From Dinoroseobacter sp. (GTDB lineage: Bacteria > Pseudomonadota > Alphaproteobacteria > Rhodobacterales > Rhodobacteraceae): a stretch of 64,000 nucleotides of DNA. Shown here one piece after another: positions 33,376-42,190 of the stretch. Below the pieces are notes generated by a model. The model was not told where the DNA came from. It saw nothing but the letters and a program-made list of their open reading frames with translations, and did not search any database. The stretch spans positions 48,319 to 112,318 of the forward strand of contig JASJAW010000009.1 in assembly GCA_030066795.1 (NCBI GenBank). Direction: 5' to 3'. How positions within the stretch are numbered: the first letter of the stretch is position 1; every line of letters starts with the position of its first letter. A program made the position numbers and the translations under genes.

Positions 33376-34298
33376 TCAGCAACCTTTCCCAGAGACATGA
33401 CGTCCGCGCCCCCTGTGGCGTCTGCGGACACAAACCAATCACCCATCTGGCTTGAAGTCACAAAAACAGTATCGTCGCGTGCCTTCAGCAGATCGAGTGC
33501 CTCCTCAAAATAGTGCGCGATATGCGGCACCCCGATGATATGCGGGTGCAGGGCCAGAGTAATGATCCGGGGCTGACCGGTACGGGCAATCTCCGCCTCA
33601 TAAACCTGTACCGTTGCCTCGACCCGCTTCAGATACTCGTCGGTGGAGCCGTTCTGGATCGCGTAGACCGGCACGTCATTGAGTTCAAACGTATAGGGCA
33701 GACCGACCAGCGGTCCGTTACTCGTTTTCATCCAGACCGGCAGGTCGTCGAGCGCCCAGTCATGCAGGAACTCAATCCCCTCTTCCTTCAGGATGTCCGG
33801 TGTATCAAAGGTCTCGCCCAAGCCGCAGCCCAGCCAGGCGCGCGGACGATCTCCCTGAACCTCAGCAAGACGGTCAAGACTACGACGGATCACATCGCGC
33901 TCGTCCTCCACGGCCTTCAGGCTCTGCTGGAACCAACCATGACCCACCAATTCCCAGTTGGCATCAACAACGGCAGCCATGAGGCTCGGATACACATCCG
34001 CCACCTGCGCGTTGATGAAGGCCGAGGCTGGAATATCGCGCGCGGCGAGCATATCCATGATCCGCGGCATGCCGCAGCGCATACCGTATTCGACCCAAGC
34101 GTAGTTCGGCACATCGGGCGGCGCGGGCGCGGCCCCGTGCGGTGCCGGAATGATGCCGCGCGGCATTGGCCGGTCGAATGGCCAGTATTCGATGTTCATC
34201 ACAACGTGGACGATCATCTTCTTGCCATCGAGCGCGGGAAGAGAGGCGCGATCACGCGCGAACTGGTAGGGAACGCGGGGGTTGGACCACATCGCCAA
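33372..34298 (-). CDS. Polysaccharide deacetylase-fold hydrolase, PuuE allantoinase / cyclic imide hydrolase-like
   Basis: A 308-residue NodB-fold hydrolase. It is not a cell-wall deacetylase: it lacks a secretion signal and the TFDDG motif. It has the VHVVMNIEYW first strand, VGHGWFQQSL (about 139-148), and ITLALHPHIIGVPH (about 264-277), as in PuuE-type allantoinases and the Pseudomonas cyclic imide hydrolase, which open a cyclic amide or imide ring. It sits between a polyamine-type ABC ATPase and a CoA-transferase in one tight operon. That supports hydrolysis of an imported cyclic or acylated nitrogen compound. Substrate unknown; allantoin seems unlikely because no other allantoin genes are present. 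Confidence 0.78.
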   Translation of the reverse strand: MAMWSNPRVPYQFARDRASLPALDGKKMIVHVVMNIEYWPFDRPMPRGIIPAPHGAAPAPPDVPNYAWVEYGMRCGMPRIMDMLAARDIPASAFINAQVADVYPSLMAAVVDANWELVGHGWFQQSLKAVEDERDVIRRSLDRLAEVQGDRPRAWLGCGLGETFDTPDILKEEGIEFLHDWALDDLPVWMKTSNGPLVGLPYTFELNDVPVYAIQNGSTDEYLKRVEATVQVYEAEIARTGQPRIITLALHPHIIGVPHIAHYFEEALDLLKARDDTVFVTSSQMGDWFVSADATGGADVMSLGKVAE

Positions 34299-34303
34299 AA
34301 ACC

Positions 34304-35419
34304 TCAGCTCGTATGCAGGCGGATCGCCTCGGGCTGCCAGTGCAGCCGCACCGGGTCGCCCGGAGTCGGCAGATCGTCCACAGCATCCGAAATGGTGCGC
34401 GACGTCATTTCGACCCCGTTGGGCAAGCGTACCAGATGCGACGTGGTGAGGCCCAGATAAACCGCTTCGTCATAGCTCCCTAGGATCGAATGCCCGTCTC
34501 CGGCGTTGTTGGACCCATTTGCTCGGCTGAGCTGTACCAACTCGGACCGGATAGACAGGTCGACCGGCTGGCCATGAGCAACTTGCTGACCACGCTTTTG
34601 CACAACGAGTTGCGAGCCGGCTACATCGACGGTGCAGGACACGCCATTCACATCCGACACCCTTCCCGAGAGCATGTTGTTTTCGCCCACGAAGCTGGCC
34701 GTAAACTTCTTGACCGGCGCACGGTAGATATCGCGTGCCTTGCCATGCTCGACCAGATTCCCATCAGCAACCAACGCGATCCGATCGGCAACCGTCATTG
34801 CCTCTTCCTGGTTGTGAGTGACGTGGATAAAAGTGATGCCCACCTTTTCCTGCAAGTGCTTTAGCTCAAGGCACATGTCCTTACGAAGTTGTGCGTCGAG
34901 CGCGGCGAGTGGTTCGTCCAGAAGCAAGATATCGCGGTCGAGAACCAGCGCGCGTGCGAGCTGTACGCGCTGCTGTTGACCACCCGAAAGCTCATGCGGT
35001 TTCCGCTCCGCAAACCCGCTCAAGCCGACCACATCCATCATGGCCGCCGCTTTCTCTTCTGCCTGTTTCCTATCGATCCCGGCTACTTTTAGACCGTAAG
35101 ACACGTTCTGCAGAACCGTCATATGCGGGAAGAGCGCATAGGCCTGAAACACCATTGTGGTCGGGCGTTTGTCCGGCGGCAAATGGCTCATATCGCGCCC
35201 GTGCAGCAACACCTGCCCCTCGGTTGGCTTATGGAAGCCGCCAATCGTGCGCAGAAGCGTTGTCTTTCCGCCGCCGGACGGCCCGAGAAGCACAAAGTAC
35301 TCGCCGGCCGCGATGGTCAGGTCGACATTACGCAGGGCTTTCACCGGGCCGTAGTGTTTGGAGAGGTTCTTTACCTCGACGGCGGGCGCCTTGTCCGTGG
35401 CGATTGTGGTCTCAGACAT
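34304..35419 (-). CDS. ABC transporter ATP-binding protein, PotA (spermidine/putrescine) family
   Basis: A 371-residue ATPase. Walker A is GPSGGGKTT (about 46-54), the Q-loop VFQAYALFPHM, the signature LSGGQQQRVQLARAL (about 143-157), Walker B ILLLDEPLAALD (about 163-174), and the H-loop HVTHNQEEA. A C-terminal TOBE domain (about 290-371) is typical of PotA/FbpC-type importers. It is in one operon with two permeases and a binding protein upstream, and with the deacetylase-fold hydrolase 5 bp downstream. The importer therefore probably brings in the substrate of the catabolic enzymes, which need not be a polyamine. Confidence 0.9.
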   Translation of the reverse strand: MSETTIATDKAPAVEVKNLSKHYGPVKALRNVDLTIAAGEYFVLLGPSGGGKTTLLRTIGGFHKPTEGQVLLHGRDMSHLPPDKRPTTMVFQAYALFPHMTVLQNVSYGLKVAGIDRKQAEEKAAAMMDVVGLSGFAERKPHELSGGQQQRVQLARALVLDRDILLLDEPLAALDAQLRKDMCLELKHLQEKVGITFIHVTHNQEEAMTVADRIALVADGNLVEHGKARDIYRAPVKKFTASFVGENNMLSGRVSDVNGVSCTVDVAGSQLVVQKRGQQVAHGQPVDLSIRSELVQLSRANGSNNAGDGHSILGSYDEAVYLGLTTSHLVRLPNGVEMTSRTISDAVDDLPTPGDPVRLHWQPEAIRLHTS

Positions 35420-35429
35420 GAGGTCCCTC

Positions 35430-36320
35430 TTAGCTCGACATAACCGGCTCGGCCTTTGCCCGCGCCAGGCGCGACAGGCTCTCTGTCCGGATCAGGGTGA
35501 AGATGATGATGCTGCCGATGATCGCGATGGCGGTAAAGGCCACCATCGAGGACATCGCGTAGCTTTGCGGCGACATGCCTGTATTCAGCATCTGGCTGAT
35601 GAGCACGGTGGTGAAGGTGTCAAACCCGCCCTTCAGCAAGCTCGTCCGCGTGTATTCGTTGAAGACGAGGATTACGCAGAAGGAGCACGCGCTGAACACA
35701 CCTGCGCGAATCTGCGGAAACTCGATGTCCCAGAAGGCGCGCCAGCCATCAGCCCCGCAGGCGCGGGCCGCTTCGGTCTGCTCGGTCCGATACCGCCCCA
35801 TCGTGATCAGGACGACGATGAAAGCGTAGGGAATGGTATAGATGATCAAACCGATCACAGCGGTAAAGAAGCTCAGCCGGAACCAGCCGTCAAACATGGA
35901 AGTTCCGAGTTGATCGCCAAGCCAGATGAAGCTCGCGTTCAGGGACTTAAAGTACACCAGTAGAGCAGAGCCTAGGATGTCTGGCGGCACGAACAGCGGC
36001 GCGAGCAGCAGGAACACGATCGGCAGTTTGTTCTGTGCTGTCTTGTAGTACTTCGCCGCCAGTACCGCGAAAGGTACCGTGATGCAGGTCACGACCACCG
36101 CCAGCGTCAGCGTCCAGCGCAGCGCGTTCAGCAGCAGCGTGTCGGAGAATACGAGGCGATACCATTCGAAGGTAAAGTCGTAAGCTCGCGCCCCGAACCC
36201 GTTTGCGTTGAACGAGATGTACATCACGTAGAGCACCGGGCTCATGAGCGTGACAACCAAAAGCAGCATGTAGAGCCACTTCAGGCGGTAGAGCCAAGGA
36301 TTGGCGTATTCGTCAGTCAC
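35430..36320 (-). CDS. ABC transporter permease, PotC family
   Basis: A 296-residue inner-membrane permease with about six transmembrane helices. The EAA motif for ATPase contact reads EQTEAARACGADGWRAFWDIEFPQIRAGV (about 181-209). The start lies 10 bp after the PotB-type stop, and the stop 10 bp before the ATPase gene, consistent with a single operon. It pairs with the PotB-type subunit to form the transport channel. Confidence 0.9.
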   Translation of the reverse strand: MTDEYANPWLYRLKWLYMLLLVVTLMSPVLYVMYISFNANGFGARAYDFTFEWYRLVFSDTLLLNALRWTLTLAVVVTCITVPFAVLAAKYYKTAQNKLPIVFLLLAPLFVPPDILGSALLVYFKSLNASFIWLGDQLGTSMFDGWFRLSFFTAVIGLIIYTIPYAFIVVLITMGRYRTEQTEAARACGADGWRAFWDIEFPQIRAGVFSACSFCVILVFNEYTRTSLLKGGFDTFTTVLISQMLNTGMSPQSYAMSSMVAFTAIAIIGSIIIFTLIRTESLSRLARAKAEPVMSS

Positions 36321-36330
36321 CTCGGCCCCC

Positions 36331-37248
36331 TCAGTTCAGCGGTGTCAGAATTTTGGTGAGGTCGAACAGACGGTGGCCGATGTAGAGAAGCCCCATCAGC
36401 GTCGCCATCATAATCGCGCTCACCGCCATCGCCAGTGGGAAGTCGAGCGCCGTAATCGCCTGCGTTGCGATTAGCCCTGCGTTCACGGCCCCTGGCCCAC
36501 CGAGGATGTTCGGTAACAGCGCGACACCCAGACCGTTCACGAAAATGAACACGGCCCCCGCAAAGATACCTGGCGCAGCGAGCGGCAGGATCACGTCCGT
36601 GAAGCGACGGCGGTGGCCGACACCCAGATCATCGCAAACCTCGAATATGAACTTCGGCACCGCTTCCATCGCGAGGAAGCCCGCGAATACGATGAATGGC
36701 AGAAAGCTCAGGACCTCACCAATCACTACGCCAGTATGCGTGTACAGCAGCGACGTGATCGGCTCGTCGATCAGCCCCCAATCCATCAGTGTGGTGTTCA
36801 CAAGGCCATTGCGCTGCAACACGGGGCGCAGGGCAAAGACGCGAATGATCTCCGACACCATGAAGGGCAGGATGAACAGGAGGATAACCCGGTGCTGGGC
36901 CACCTGCGGGATCGAGCGGCGGATGAACACCGCGATCGGGAAGCCGAAGATGAAACAGATCACCACCGCCAGCGCGGAGTACTTCATGGAGGTCAGGAAG
37001 TTCTCAAGACGCGCGGAAAAGAAGAAGTTGTTGTAGGAAAAAAGCGTAAACGCCGGCTCCATCCAGAACATCGTGCGCTCAAAGAAGGAGAACACGACCG
37101 TCAGCGCCATCGGCACTGCGAAAAACACCACCATGAAGGCAAGCGGCAGATAAAAAATCCAGCGGCCGACGCGCTCGCGCCAGACCGCTGAAGTTTCCCC
37201 GGCCGAGCGCGCGGCTCCGCCGGGGGAATTGGTCGTCAGGCTGGCCAC
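36331..37248 (-). CDS. ABC transporter permease, PotB family
   Basis: A 305-residue permease with an N-terminal 30-residue cytoplasmic segment and about six transmembrane helices (the first at about 32-52, YLPLAFMVVFFAVPM). The EAA loop reads EVCDDLGVGHRRRFTDVILPLAAPGI (about 202-227). The start is uncertain: a GTG at 37248, 2 bp after the stop of the binding-protein gene, is chosen here, and a GTG at 37275 overlapping that gene is possible. It is the heterodimer partner of the PotC-type subunit. Confidence 0.87.
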   Translation of the reverse strand: MASLTTNSPGGAARSAGETSAVWRERVGRWIFYLPLAFMVVFFAVPMALTVVFSFFERTMFWMEPAFTLFSYNNFFFSARLENFLTSMKYSALAVVICFIFGFPIAVFIRRSIPQVAQHRVILLFILPFMVSEIIRVFALRPVLQRNGLVNTTLMDWGLIDEPITSLLYTHTGVVIGEVLSFLPFIVFAGFLAMEAVPKFIFEVCDDLGVGHRRRFTDVILPLAAPGIFAGAVFIFVNGLGVALLPNILGGPGAVNAGLIATQAITALDFPLAMAVSAIMMATLMGLLYIGHRLFDLTKILTPLN

Positions 37249-37250
37249 GA

Positions 37251-38414
37251 TCAGGCGGCCTGCACCTGTGCCCACCAGTCTTGGTAAGCGCGAATGTTTG
37301 TCGGGAAGACGTTCTGCCAGGCATTTCCGGCATTGGCCATCCGGGCTTCTTTCCGAGCCAGGCGATCAACCAGCGTCGACTTGGTATCATCATCGAAATC
37401 AGCTGGATTGGCTTCGATATACGCATTCACACCAGTCATCTGAGGCGTGAAGCCGAGACCCGCCAGCGTGCGCGAACCAAACCATGGGTCGAGGTAGAGG
37501 TTGGCGAGCGCATAGAACGCGTCTTCCATTCCACGCTCTTGACCGCCGCGGGTCAGCATGATGACGTTGTTCCAGCTCTGGTGGCCTTCGCTCATCGTGC
37601 CGTAGCGAATATCGGCGCCGTTCTTGCGGGCGGCGACGATCTGGATCGGCTCCCAGCAGGAGGACACGAGCACTTCTTCGGATGCCAAAAGGTCGACCCC
37701 GTTCTGGAAACCGTCCCAGAACGTGCGGAAGTGGCCCTTCTTTTTCAGGTCGATGAGGAACTGGCAGACGCCCTTCACCTCGGCCTCGGTCATGTCGGAC
37801 GGATTCTCGATGTCCTGCTTGCCCGACTGCTTGAGGTAGATCGCGGTGTTCGTCAGCGTCGGGCCATAGTCGTTCTGCATGGCCGCGCGACCGCGGAACT
37901 GCTCGTCGAACAAGGCTTCCCAGGTGTTCAGTTCTTCGCCAATCACATCGTGGTTGAACGCAAGGCTGTCTGCGTTGGAAATGTAGGGAACTGCAACCAG
38001 CTTGCCGTCGTAACGGATCGTGTCGTAGGAGCTGCCACCCTCTTTATAGCTGTCGAGCAGGTTGTCCCAGTTGGACATGCGGCTTGGGTCCAGCTCGACA
38101 ATGGCATTCTGAGACGCAAGTGCGTCTTCCATGCCGCCGCCATTGTCGGTCATTGCGTCATAAAGCGCATTGCCATCACCCACGACCATCTTCTGGATGG
38201 CTTCGTCGGCACGGGCAGACTTCGCGATGTTCGCAATAGAAATACCCGCCTGGCTTTCCATATCAGACCAGTCCTGGTTGCCGACGCGCGCAATGCCGGG
38301 CGCCCAGAATTTCAGGGCTTCAGACGCCATGGCCCGACTTCCCAAAGCGGTGGTTGCCGTGGCCGCGCCCATGAGCGCAACGAACTGGCGGCGGTTGAAA
38401 TCGAGCTGGTTCAT
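37251..38414 (-). CDS. ABC transporter substrate-binding protein, PotD family
   Basis: A 387-residue binding protein. The N-terminal twin-arginine signal NRRQFVALMGAA (about 6-17) and an SRAMA cleavage region indicate export by Tat. The mature domain is PotD-like, with ALKFWAPG at its first strand, AVPYISNADSLAFNHD (about 126-141), and the conserved acidic and aromatic ligand residues scattered through it. The ATG at 38414 with AGGAGAG before it is preferred over a longer frame. It is the first gene of a seven-gene minus-strand operon, divergent from the MmgE/PrpD gene. Ligand unknown. Confidence 0.88.
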   Translation of the reverse strand: MNQLDFNRRQFVALMGAATATTALGSRAMASEALKFWAPGIARVGNQDWSDMESQAGISIANIAKSARADEAIQKMVVGDGNALYDAMTDNGGGMEDALASQNAIVELDPSRMSNWDNLLDSYKEGGSSYDTIRYDGKLVAVPYISNADSLAFNHDVIGEELNTWEALFDEQFRGRAAMQNDYGPTLTNTAIYLKQSGKQDIENPSDMTEAEVKGVCQFLIDLKKKGHFRTFWDGFQNGVDLLASEEVLVSSCWEPIQIVAARKNGADIRYGTMSEGHQSWNNVIMLTRGGQERGMEDAFYALANLYLDPWFGSRTLAGLGFTPQMTGVNAYIEANPADFDDDTKSTLVDRLARKEARMANAGNAWQNVFPTNIRAYQDWWAQVQAA

Positions 38415-38852
38415 TCTCGAAACTCTCCTGTTGATGCCGCATCCCGGACGGCGTTTTGTGATGTTGGAAGCGGGACAAACCGGGCGCGATTTATGCGGAA
38501 CCTCTTGATCCCGGTTGCCGGCATGCACAGCGCCCGATGTGCTGCCGCGTGTCCCCAAAAGGCTGCTGCGATGCGCACGACGTCACGCTGCAGCCACGTA
38601 TTCTGCGCAAAGGTAGGCTTTCCACCGGAAAAGGAAAGCGAATTTTGTCGACATAATTTTCCGCAACCCCAACCGCTCCCCCCGAACGTATCGAAAAAAT
38701 ATTTTTCCTTGTTTGTTCAGATAGTTGAGCATTTCATTTTAGAGCGCGCCCCAAAGAAAATGATCAAAAAACAGATGATCAAGCCCAAAGATCACCATCG
38801 ATTTTCGTAAGAACACCCTATAAATGTATACGAAATTGAGGTGGGGACCCTA
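38415..38852. promoter_or_regulatory. Divergent promoter region between the ABC transporter and MmgE/PrpD operons
   Basis: This is 438 bp without a gene. The middle (about 38640-38835) is AT-rich compared with its surroundings and holds A/T runs around 38694-38715. The right end contains a GTATAC-centred GntR-type site (38826-38838). Frames that read through it on the plus strand are the mirror of the binding-protein gene. No terminator or RNA gene was recognised. Confidence 0.6.
38826..38838. promoter_or_regulatory. Candidate GntR-family operator, GTATACGAAATTG
   Basis: This 13-bp sequence recurs as its exact reverse complement at 45796-45808, before the gntR gene. The GTATAC centre is like the core of GntR/FadR operators (T-n-GTATAC-n-A). 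It lies 14 bp before the MmgE/PrpD start, within its likely promoter or leader. Confidence 0.6.
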
Positions 38853-40220
38853 TTGACACTCACAACAGATTTGGTGGCCGCCTGCGAACGTCACATTGGC
38901 CCGCAGGACTACAAACGAGCTGCAACGCACTTCCTCGATTGGTTGGGCACAGTGCTCGCGACACGGGGGACAGAGGCGGAATTGGCCTTTGGCTCGGTAG
39001 TGGGCGTCCAAGACGGCGCAACCGTGGGCCTATCAATCGCGCGCGATCATCCGGACGACGCTGCATTTGCTCTGGGCGCCTTGGGCTCGCTGCTCGAAAT
39101 GGATGATCTTGACCGCACCTCAATTCTGCATGCGGGTGATACAGTGTGCCCTGCCGCGCTTTGCAGCGCACTGCACGCGGGCGTGTCTGCTCAGCTATTT
39201 CTTAGAAGCATTCTCGCAGGCTATGAGGTTGCGCTTCACATCGGACGCGCCGCGGCTCAGGGTGGATACACGAGTTGGTACAATTCCTCAGTCTGCGGGG
39301 TCTTCGGCGCAACGATGGCGTCTGGACGCGCGTATAAACTAAACTCGGCCCAGCAGGCACACGCTCTAGGCCATGCTGGAATGCAAGCCTCGGGTATTTG
39401 GCAAGCGCGGCTGGAACAGGGTCACGCCAAGCAGTTGGCAACCGCTCATGCGGCTCGGGCCGGGTTAAGCGCGGCAAGAGCCGCGAAAGCAGGCCTCGCT
39501 GCACCCTTAGAGATCCTCGAAGGCGAGCTCGGTTTTTTTGCTTCCTTTTACCCAGACGCCCAATCGAATGCCCCGACAATACAATCGGAAGCAGAGTGGT
39601 TGCTTCACGAGGTGAGCCTGAAACCATGGACGGCCTGCCGCCACACGCATCCATCCATCGCCGCGGCGCTCGATTTGCGCACAGATATTCGGGCCGCTGA
39701 GAAGCTACAGCAAGTTCACATCTATACCTACGAGGCTGCAGTCGCGTTTTGTGACAATGCAAATCCGCAAGATGCCCATGAAGCCCGTTTCAGTTTGCAG
39801 CACTGCGTTGCAGTCGCCCTTCTTCACGGACCGCCGCAACGCGCCGATTTTGAGCAAAGGGCCCGACGCGACGACCCATCGGTCGCAGCATTGCGGAAAA
39901 GAATCCGCGTCATTGAGGATCCGGGGTTTACCGCCGACTTTCCGCTGGCCTACCGTAGCACAATCGAAGTGACCGACGCTCAGGGGGCACAGATCTTGCG
40001 CCACGCGCCGCATGCGCCGGGTGACCCCGAGGTTCCACTGACAGTTACTCAGGTTTCCGAAAAGTTCATTCGAAACTGCCGGGAAGGCAACATTCAACAC
40101 GCGACAGCAGAGGCGCTGCAGTCAGCTGTTTTTGCACTTCCCGAAGCCGCTGATCTGTCTGAACTCCAGCGCGCCTTTGACCTTATACCTAATAACGAGA
40201 CTGCGAGGACCCGTGCATGA
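38853..40220 (+). CDS. MmgE/PrpD family protein
   Basis: A 455-residue protein of the MmgE/PrpD family, which includes 2-methylcitrate dehydratase and cis-aconitate decarboxylase. Typical segments are FLDWLGTVLATRG near the N-terminus, AFALGALGSLLEMDDLD (about 74-90), the CGVFGATMASGRA region (about 149-161) and WTACRHTHPSIAAALDL (about 260-276). The TTG at 38853 is chosen because GAGGTGGGG lies just before it; GTG at 38841 is the alternative. It heads the plus-strand operon with cupin, SDR, enoyl-CoA hydratase and MaoC genes. Many family members are uncharacterised; dehydration or decarboxylation of a tricarboxylic-like acid is possible. Confidence 0.85.
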   Translation: MTLTTDLVAACERHIGPQDYKRAATHFLDWLGTVLATRGTEAELAFGSVVGVQDGATVGLSIARDHPDDAAFALGALGSLLEMDDLDRTSILHAGDTVCPAALCSALHAGVSAQLFLRSILAGYEVALHIGRAAAQGGYTSWYNSSVCGVFGATMASGRAYKLNSAQQAHALGHAGMQASGIWQARLEQGHAKQLATAHAARAGLSAARAAKAGLAAPLEILEGELGFFASFYPDAQSNAPTIQSEAEWLLHEVSLKPWTACRHTHPSIAAALDLRTDIRAAEKLQQVHIYTYEAAVAFCDNANPQDAHEARFSLQHCVAVALLHGPPQRADFEQRARRDDPSVAALRKRIRVIEDPGFTADFPLAYRSTIEVTDAQGAQILRHAPHAPGDPEVPLTVTQVSEKFIRNCREGNIQHATAEALQSAVFALPEAADLSELQRAFDLIPNNETARTRA

Positions 40221-40591
40221 AGAACCTCAAACCGCCCGTACCGTATCACGACCTTCAGCTTGATGAGGGCTGGGAACAAGTGCCCGGTGGTGCGCCAGGC
40301 GTGGAGCAGAAGATGCTGTCAGGCGCTCTGGATGAGAGCGAAAAACATGGCGTTCGCACACGTTTGATCCGCTTTCAACCGGGTACGGTCGCGCCGGATG
40401 AGTTCCTGCATGACTATTGGGAAGAAGTTTACCTGATCGAAGGCACGCTGATCATGGGGTGCAACACGGACGGCAGCGGCGGCACCCCGCATCGGGCTCC
40501 CGGCTATGCCTGCCGCCCGCCAGGAACAGTACATGGGCCTTTTGCATCCCCCGAGGGATGCCTTTTCTTCGAAATCCAGTACTACGTCTGA
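40217..40591 (+). CDS. Cupin domain protein, ChrR-like
   Basis: A 124-residue single-domain cupin. Motif one reads HDYWEEVYLIEGTL (about 70-83) with metal-binding His and Glu. Motif two has PPGTVHGPF (about 101-109) with the second His. The start overlaps the preceding stop region (ATGA). It could be a small isomerase, a dioxygenase-like metal enzyme, or a ligand sensor; there is no zinc-anti-sigma domain, so a ChrR role is unlikely. Placement in a catabolic operon favours an enzyme. Function unknown. Confidence 0.85.
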   Translation: MKNLKPPVPYHDLQLDEGWEQVPGGAPGVEQKMLSGALDESEKHGVRTRLIRFQPGTVAPDEFLHDYWEEVYLIEGTLIMGCNTDGSGGTPHRAPGYACRPPGTVHGPFASPEGCLFFEIQYYV

Positions 40592-40601
40592 GGCACAATA
40601 A

Positions 40602-41387
40602 ATGGAACTGAACCTTACGGGCAAAACTGTCCTTGTCACCGGCGCATCCAAGGGGATTGGGCTGGCAACGGCGAAAGCCTTTGCAACCGAAGGCGCTTTG
40701 GTCACTCTTGTGGCCCGTGATGCGGAACGTCTGGCAGCCGCGCAAGCCGATCTGAAAGCCGAGACAGGTCATCAGCCCGAAACGATTGTCGCGGATCTGG
40801 CAAGCGACGACGGTCGGGTAAAGCTTCACACCGCGGCACCCTGCCCCGACATTCTGATCAACAATGCCGGCGCAATCAAAGCGGGCGGGCTGAGCGATCT
40901 CTCAATGGATGATTGGCGCGAAGGATGGGAGTTGAAGGTGTTTGGCTATATCCACCTGTGCAAGCTCTTCTATCCCGATATGACCCAGCGCGGCTCGGGT
41001 GTGATTCTCAATGTCATCGGCATGGGCGGGCGTGCGGTGCGCCCAGCGTATATCTGTGGCGCAGCTGGAAACGCGGCCCTGATCGGGTTCACGCAAGCGC
41101 TTGGCGCGGAGGCGCAAACCGCAGGGGTGCGCGTCTTGGGGGTGAATCCCTCTCCCACGCTGACCGATCGCATGGCCCGCTTCTTCAAAGGCAAAGCCAA
41201 AGCCGAGCTTGGCGACGAAAGCCGCTGGGAGGAATTGATCGACCCAGCCAAGTTTCCCTTCGGCCGTCCGAAATCCCCGCAAGAGGTCGCCGATATCTGC
41301 GTGATGATGGCGTCCCCACGTGTCGAGTACCTCAATGGCACAGTGATCGATATGGATGGCGGCGGGCAATGGACGGGCCGGATATGA
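40602..41387 (+). CDS. SDR-fold protein lacking the catalytic Ser and Lys
   Basis: A 261-residue SDR-like protein. TGASKGIG (13-20) and NNAG (87-90) are intact, so a dinucleotide can probably bind. Tyr150 is present, but the Lys expected four residues on is Ala154 (AYICGAAGN), and the catalytic Ser region reads NVIGMGG without Ser. The chemistry therefore differs from classical Ser-Tyr-Lys dehydrogenases, or the protein is not a dehydrogenase. It starts 10 bp after the cupin gene, and its stop overlaps the enoyl-CoA hydratase start (ATGA). Function unknown. Confidence 0.85.
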   Translation: MELNLTGKTVLVTGASKGIGLATAKAFATEGALVTLVARDAERLAAAQADLKAETGHQPETIVADLASDDGRVKLHTAAPCPDILINNAGAIKAGGLSDLSMDDWREGWELKVFGYIHLCKLFYPDMTQRGSGVILNVIGMGGRAVRPAYICGAAGNAALIGFTQALGAEAQTAGVRVLGVNPSPTLTDRMARFFKGKAKAELGDESRWEELIDPAKFPFGRPKSPQEVADICVMMASPRVEYLNGTVIDMDGGGQWTGRI

Positions 41388-42187
41388 CGCACGGGGAATC
41401 CCACACCGACACAGGGATTCTGGTCGATGAAGGCGGCATGATTGCCAGCATTACCCTGAACAATCCGGACAGGCTGAATGCGATGCGCCTGGGCATGTGG
41501 CGCGCATTGGCTGACATCTGCGAGAGCTTGCGCGACAGCAAAACGCGGGTCGTGGTGATTGCAGGTGCCGGAACAAGGGCGTTTTCAGCAGGGGCGGATA
41601 TTTCGGAGTTTCCGCGAGTCCGTTCCACACCCGAGGACGTGAAAGTCTACAACAGAGAGGTCGCGCGCGCGCTTGACGCGATAGACGCGCTCCCGATGCC
41701 AGTGATCGCAGCAATTCATGGTCATTGTATCGGTGGCGGGCTTGAGATCGCTTTGCGCTGCGACCTGCGGCTGGCAGCGCAGACCGCCCGCTTTGCCTTT
41801 ACGCCGGCGAAGCTCGGTCTTGCGGTGGGTGCCGATGAAGTGGCTGCATTGGCCCGGATCGCTGGGCCAGCAGCGGCGGCTGAACTCTTGTACACAGCCC
41901 AACCTGTTATGGCGGAGCGCGCGGAACGCTGGGGGCTGGCCAACCGCGTTCTGCCAACTGACGCGCTCGAAGATGAAACGACGAGGGTCGCTGAAGCAAT
42001 TGCGGCCAACGCGCCGCTGACATTGCGGGCGGTTAAGGCAGGGCTGGAAGCTTTTGCAAATCCCTGTGATCCGGCTGCGGCGGTTCGGGCCGAGAGCCTA
42101 GTGCAGGCCTGCTACGCCAGCGCGGACTATCGTGAGGGCCAAGCCGCATTCGCCGAAAAGCGCCGTCCGAACTTTCAGGGAGAATAA
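41384..42187 (+). CDS. Enoyl-CoA hydratase/isomerase family protein
   Basis: A 267-residue crotonase-family protein. The oxyanion-hole segments are RAFSAGADISEF (about 65-76) and HGHCIGGGLEIAL (about 112-124). The first catalytic Glu equivalent, Glu121 in GGGLEIA, is present, but the second (in PE.LG of true hydratases) is Ala142 in FTPAKLG. This may change the reaction to isomerisation, hydrolysis or C-C cleavage. Its start overlaps the SDR stop, and the MaoC gene follows 3 bp after it. The ATG at 41384 is the natural start; the frame is open upstream through the SDR gene. Exact reaction unknown. Confidence 0.85.
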   Translation: MTHGESHTDTGILVDEGGMIASITLNNPDRLNAMRLGMWRALADICESLRDSKTRVVVIAGAGTRAFSAGADISEFPRVRSTPEDVKVYNREVARALDAIDALPMPVIAAIHGHCIGGGLEIALRCDLRLAAQTARFAFTPAKLGLAVGADEVAALARIAGPAAAAELLYTAQPVMAERAERWGLANRVLPTDALEDETTRVAEAIAANAPLTLRAVKAGLEAFANPCDPAAAVRAESLVQACYASADYREGQAAFAEKRRPNFQGE

Positions 42188-42190
42188 GAC

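Noticed and set aside
37281..38810. A 509-codon plus-strand open frame antisense to the PotD-type gene
   Set aside because: The opposite strand encodes a clear Tat-exported binding protein with normal motifs; the long antisense frame is a by-product of GC-rich codon usage.
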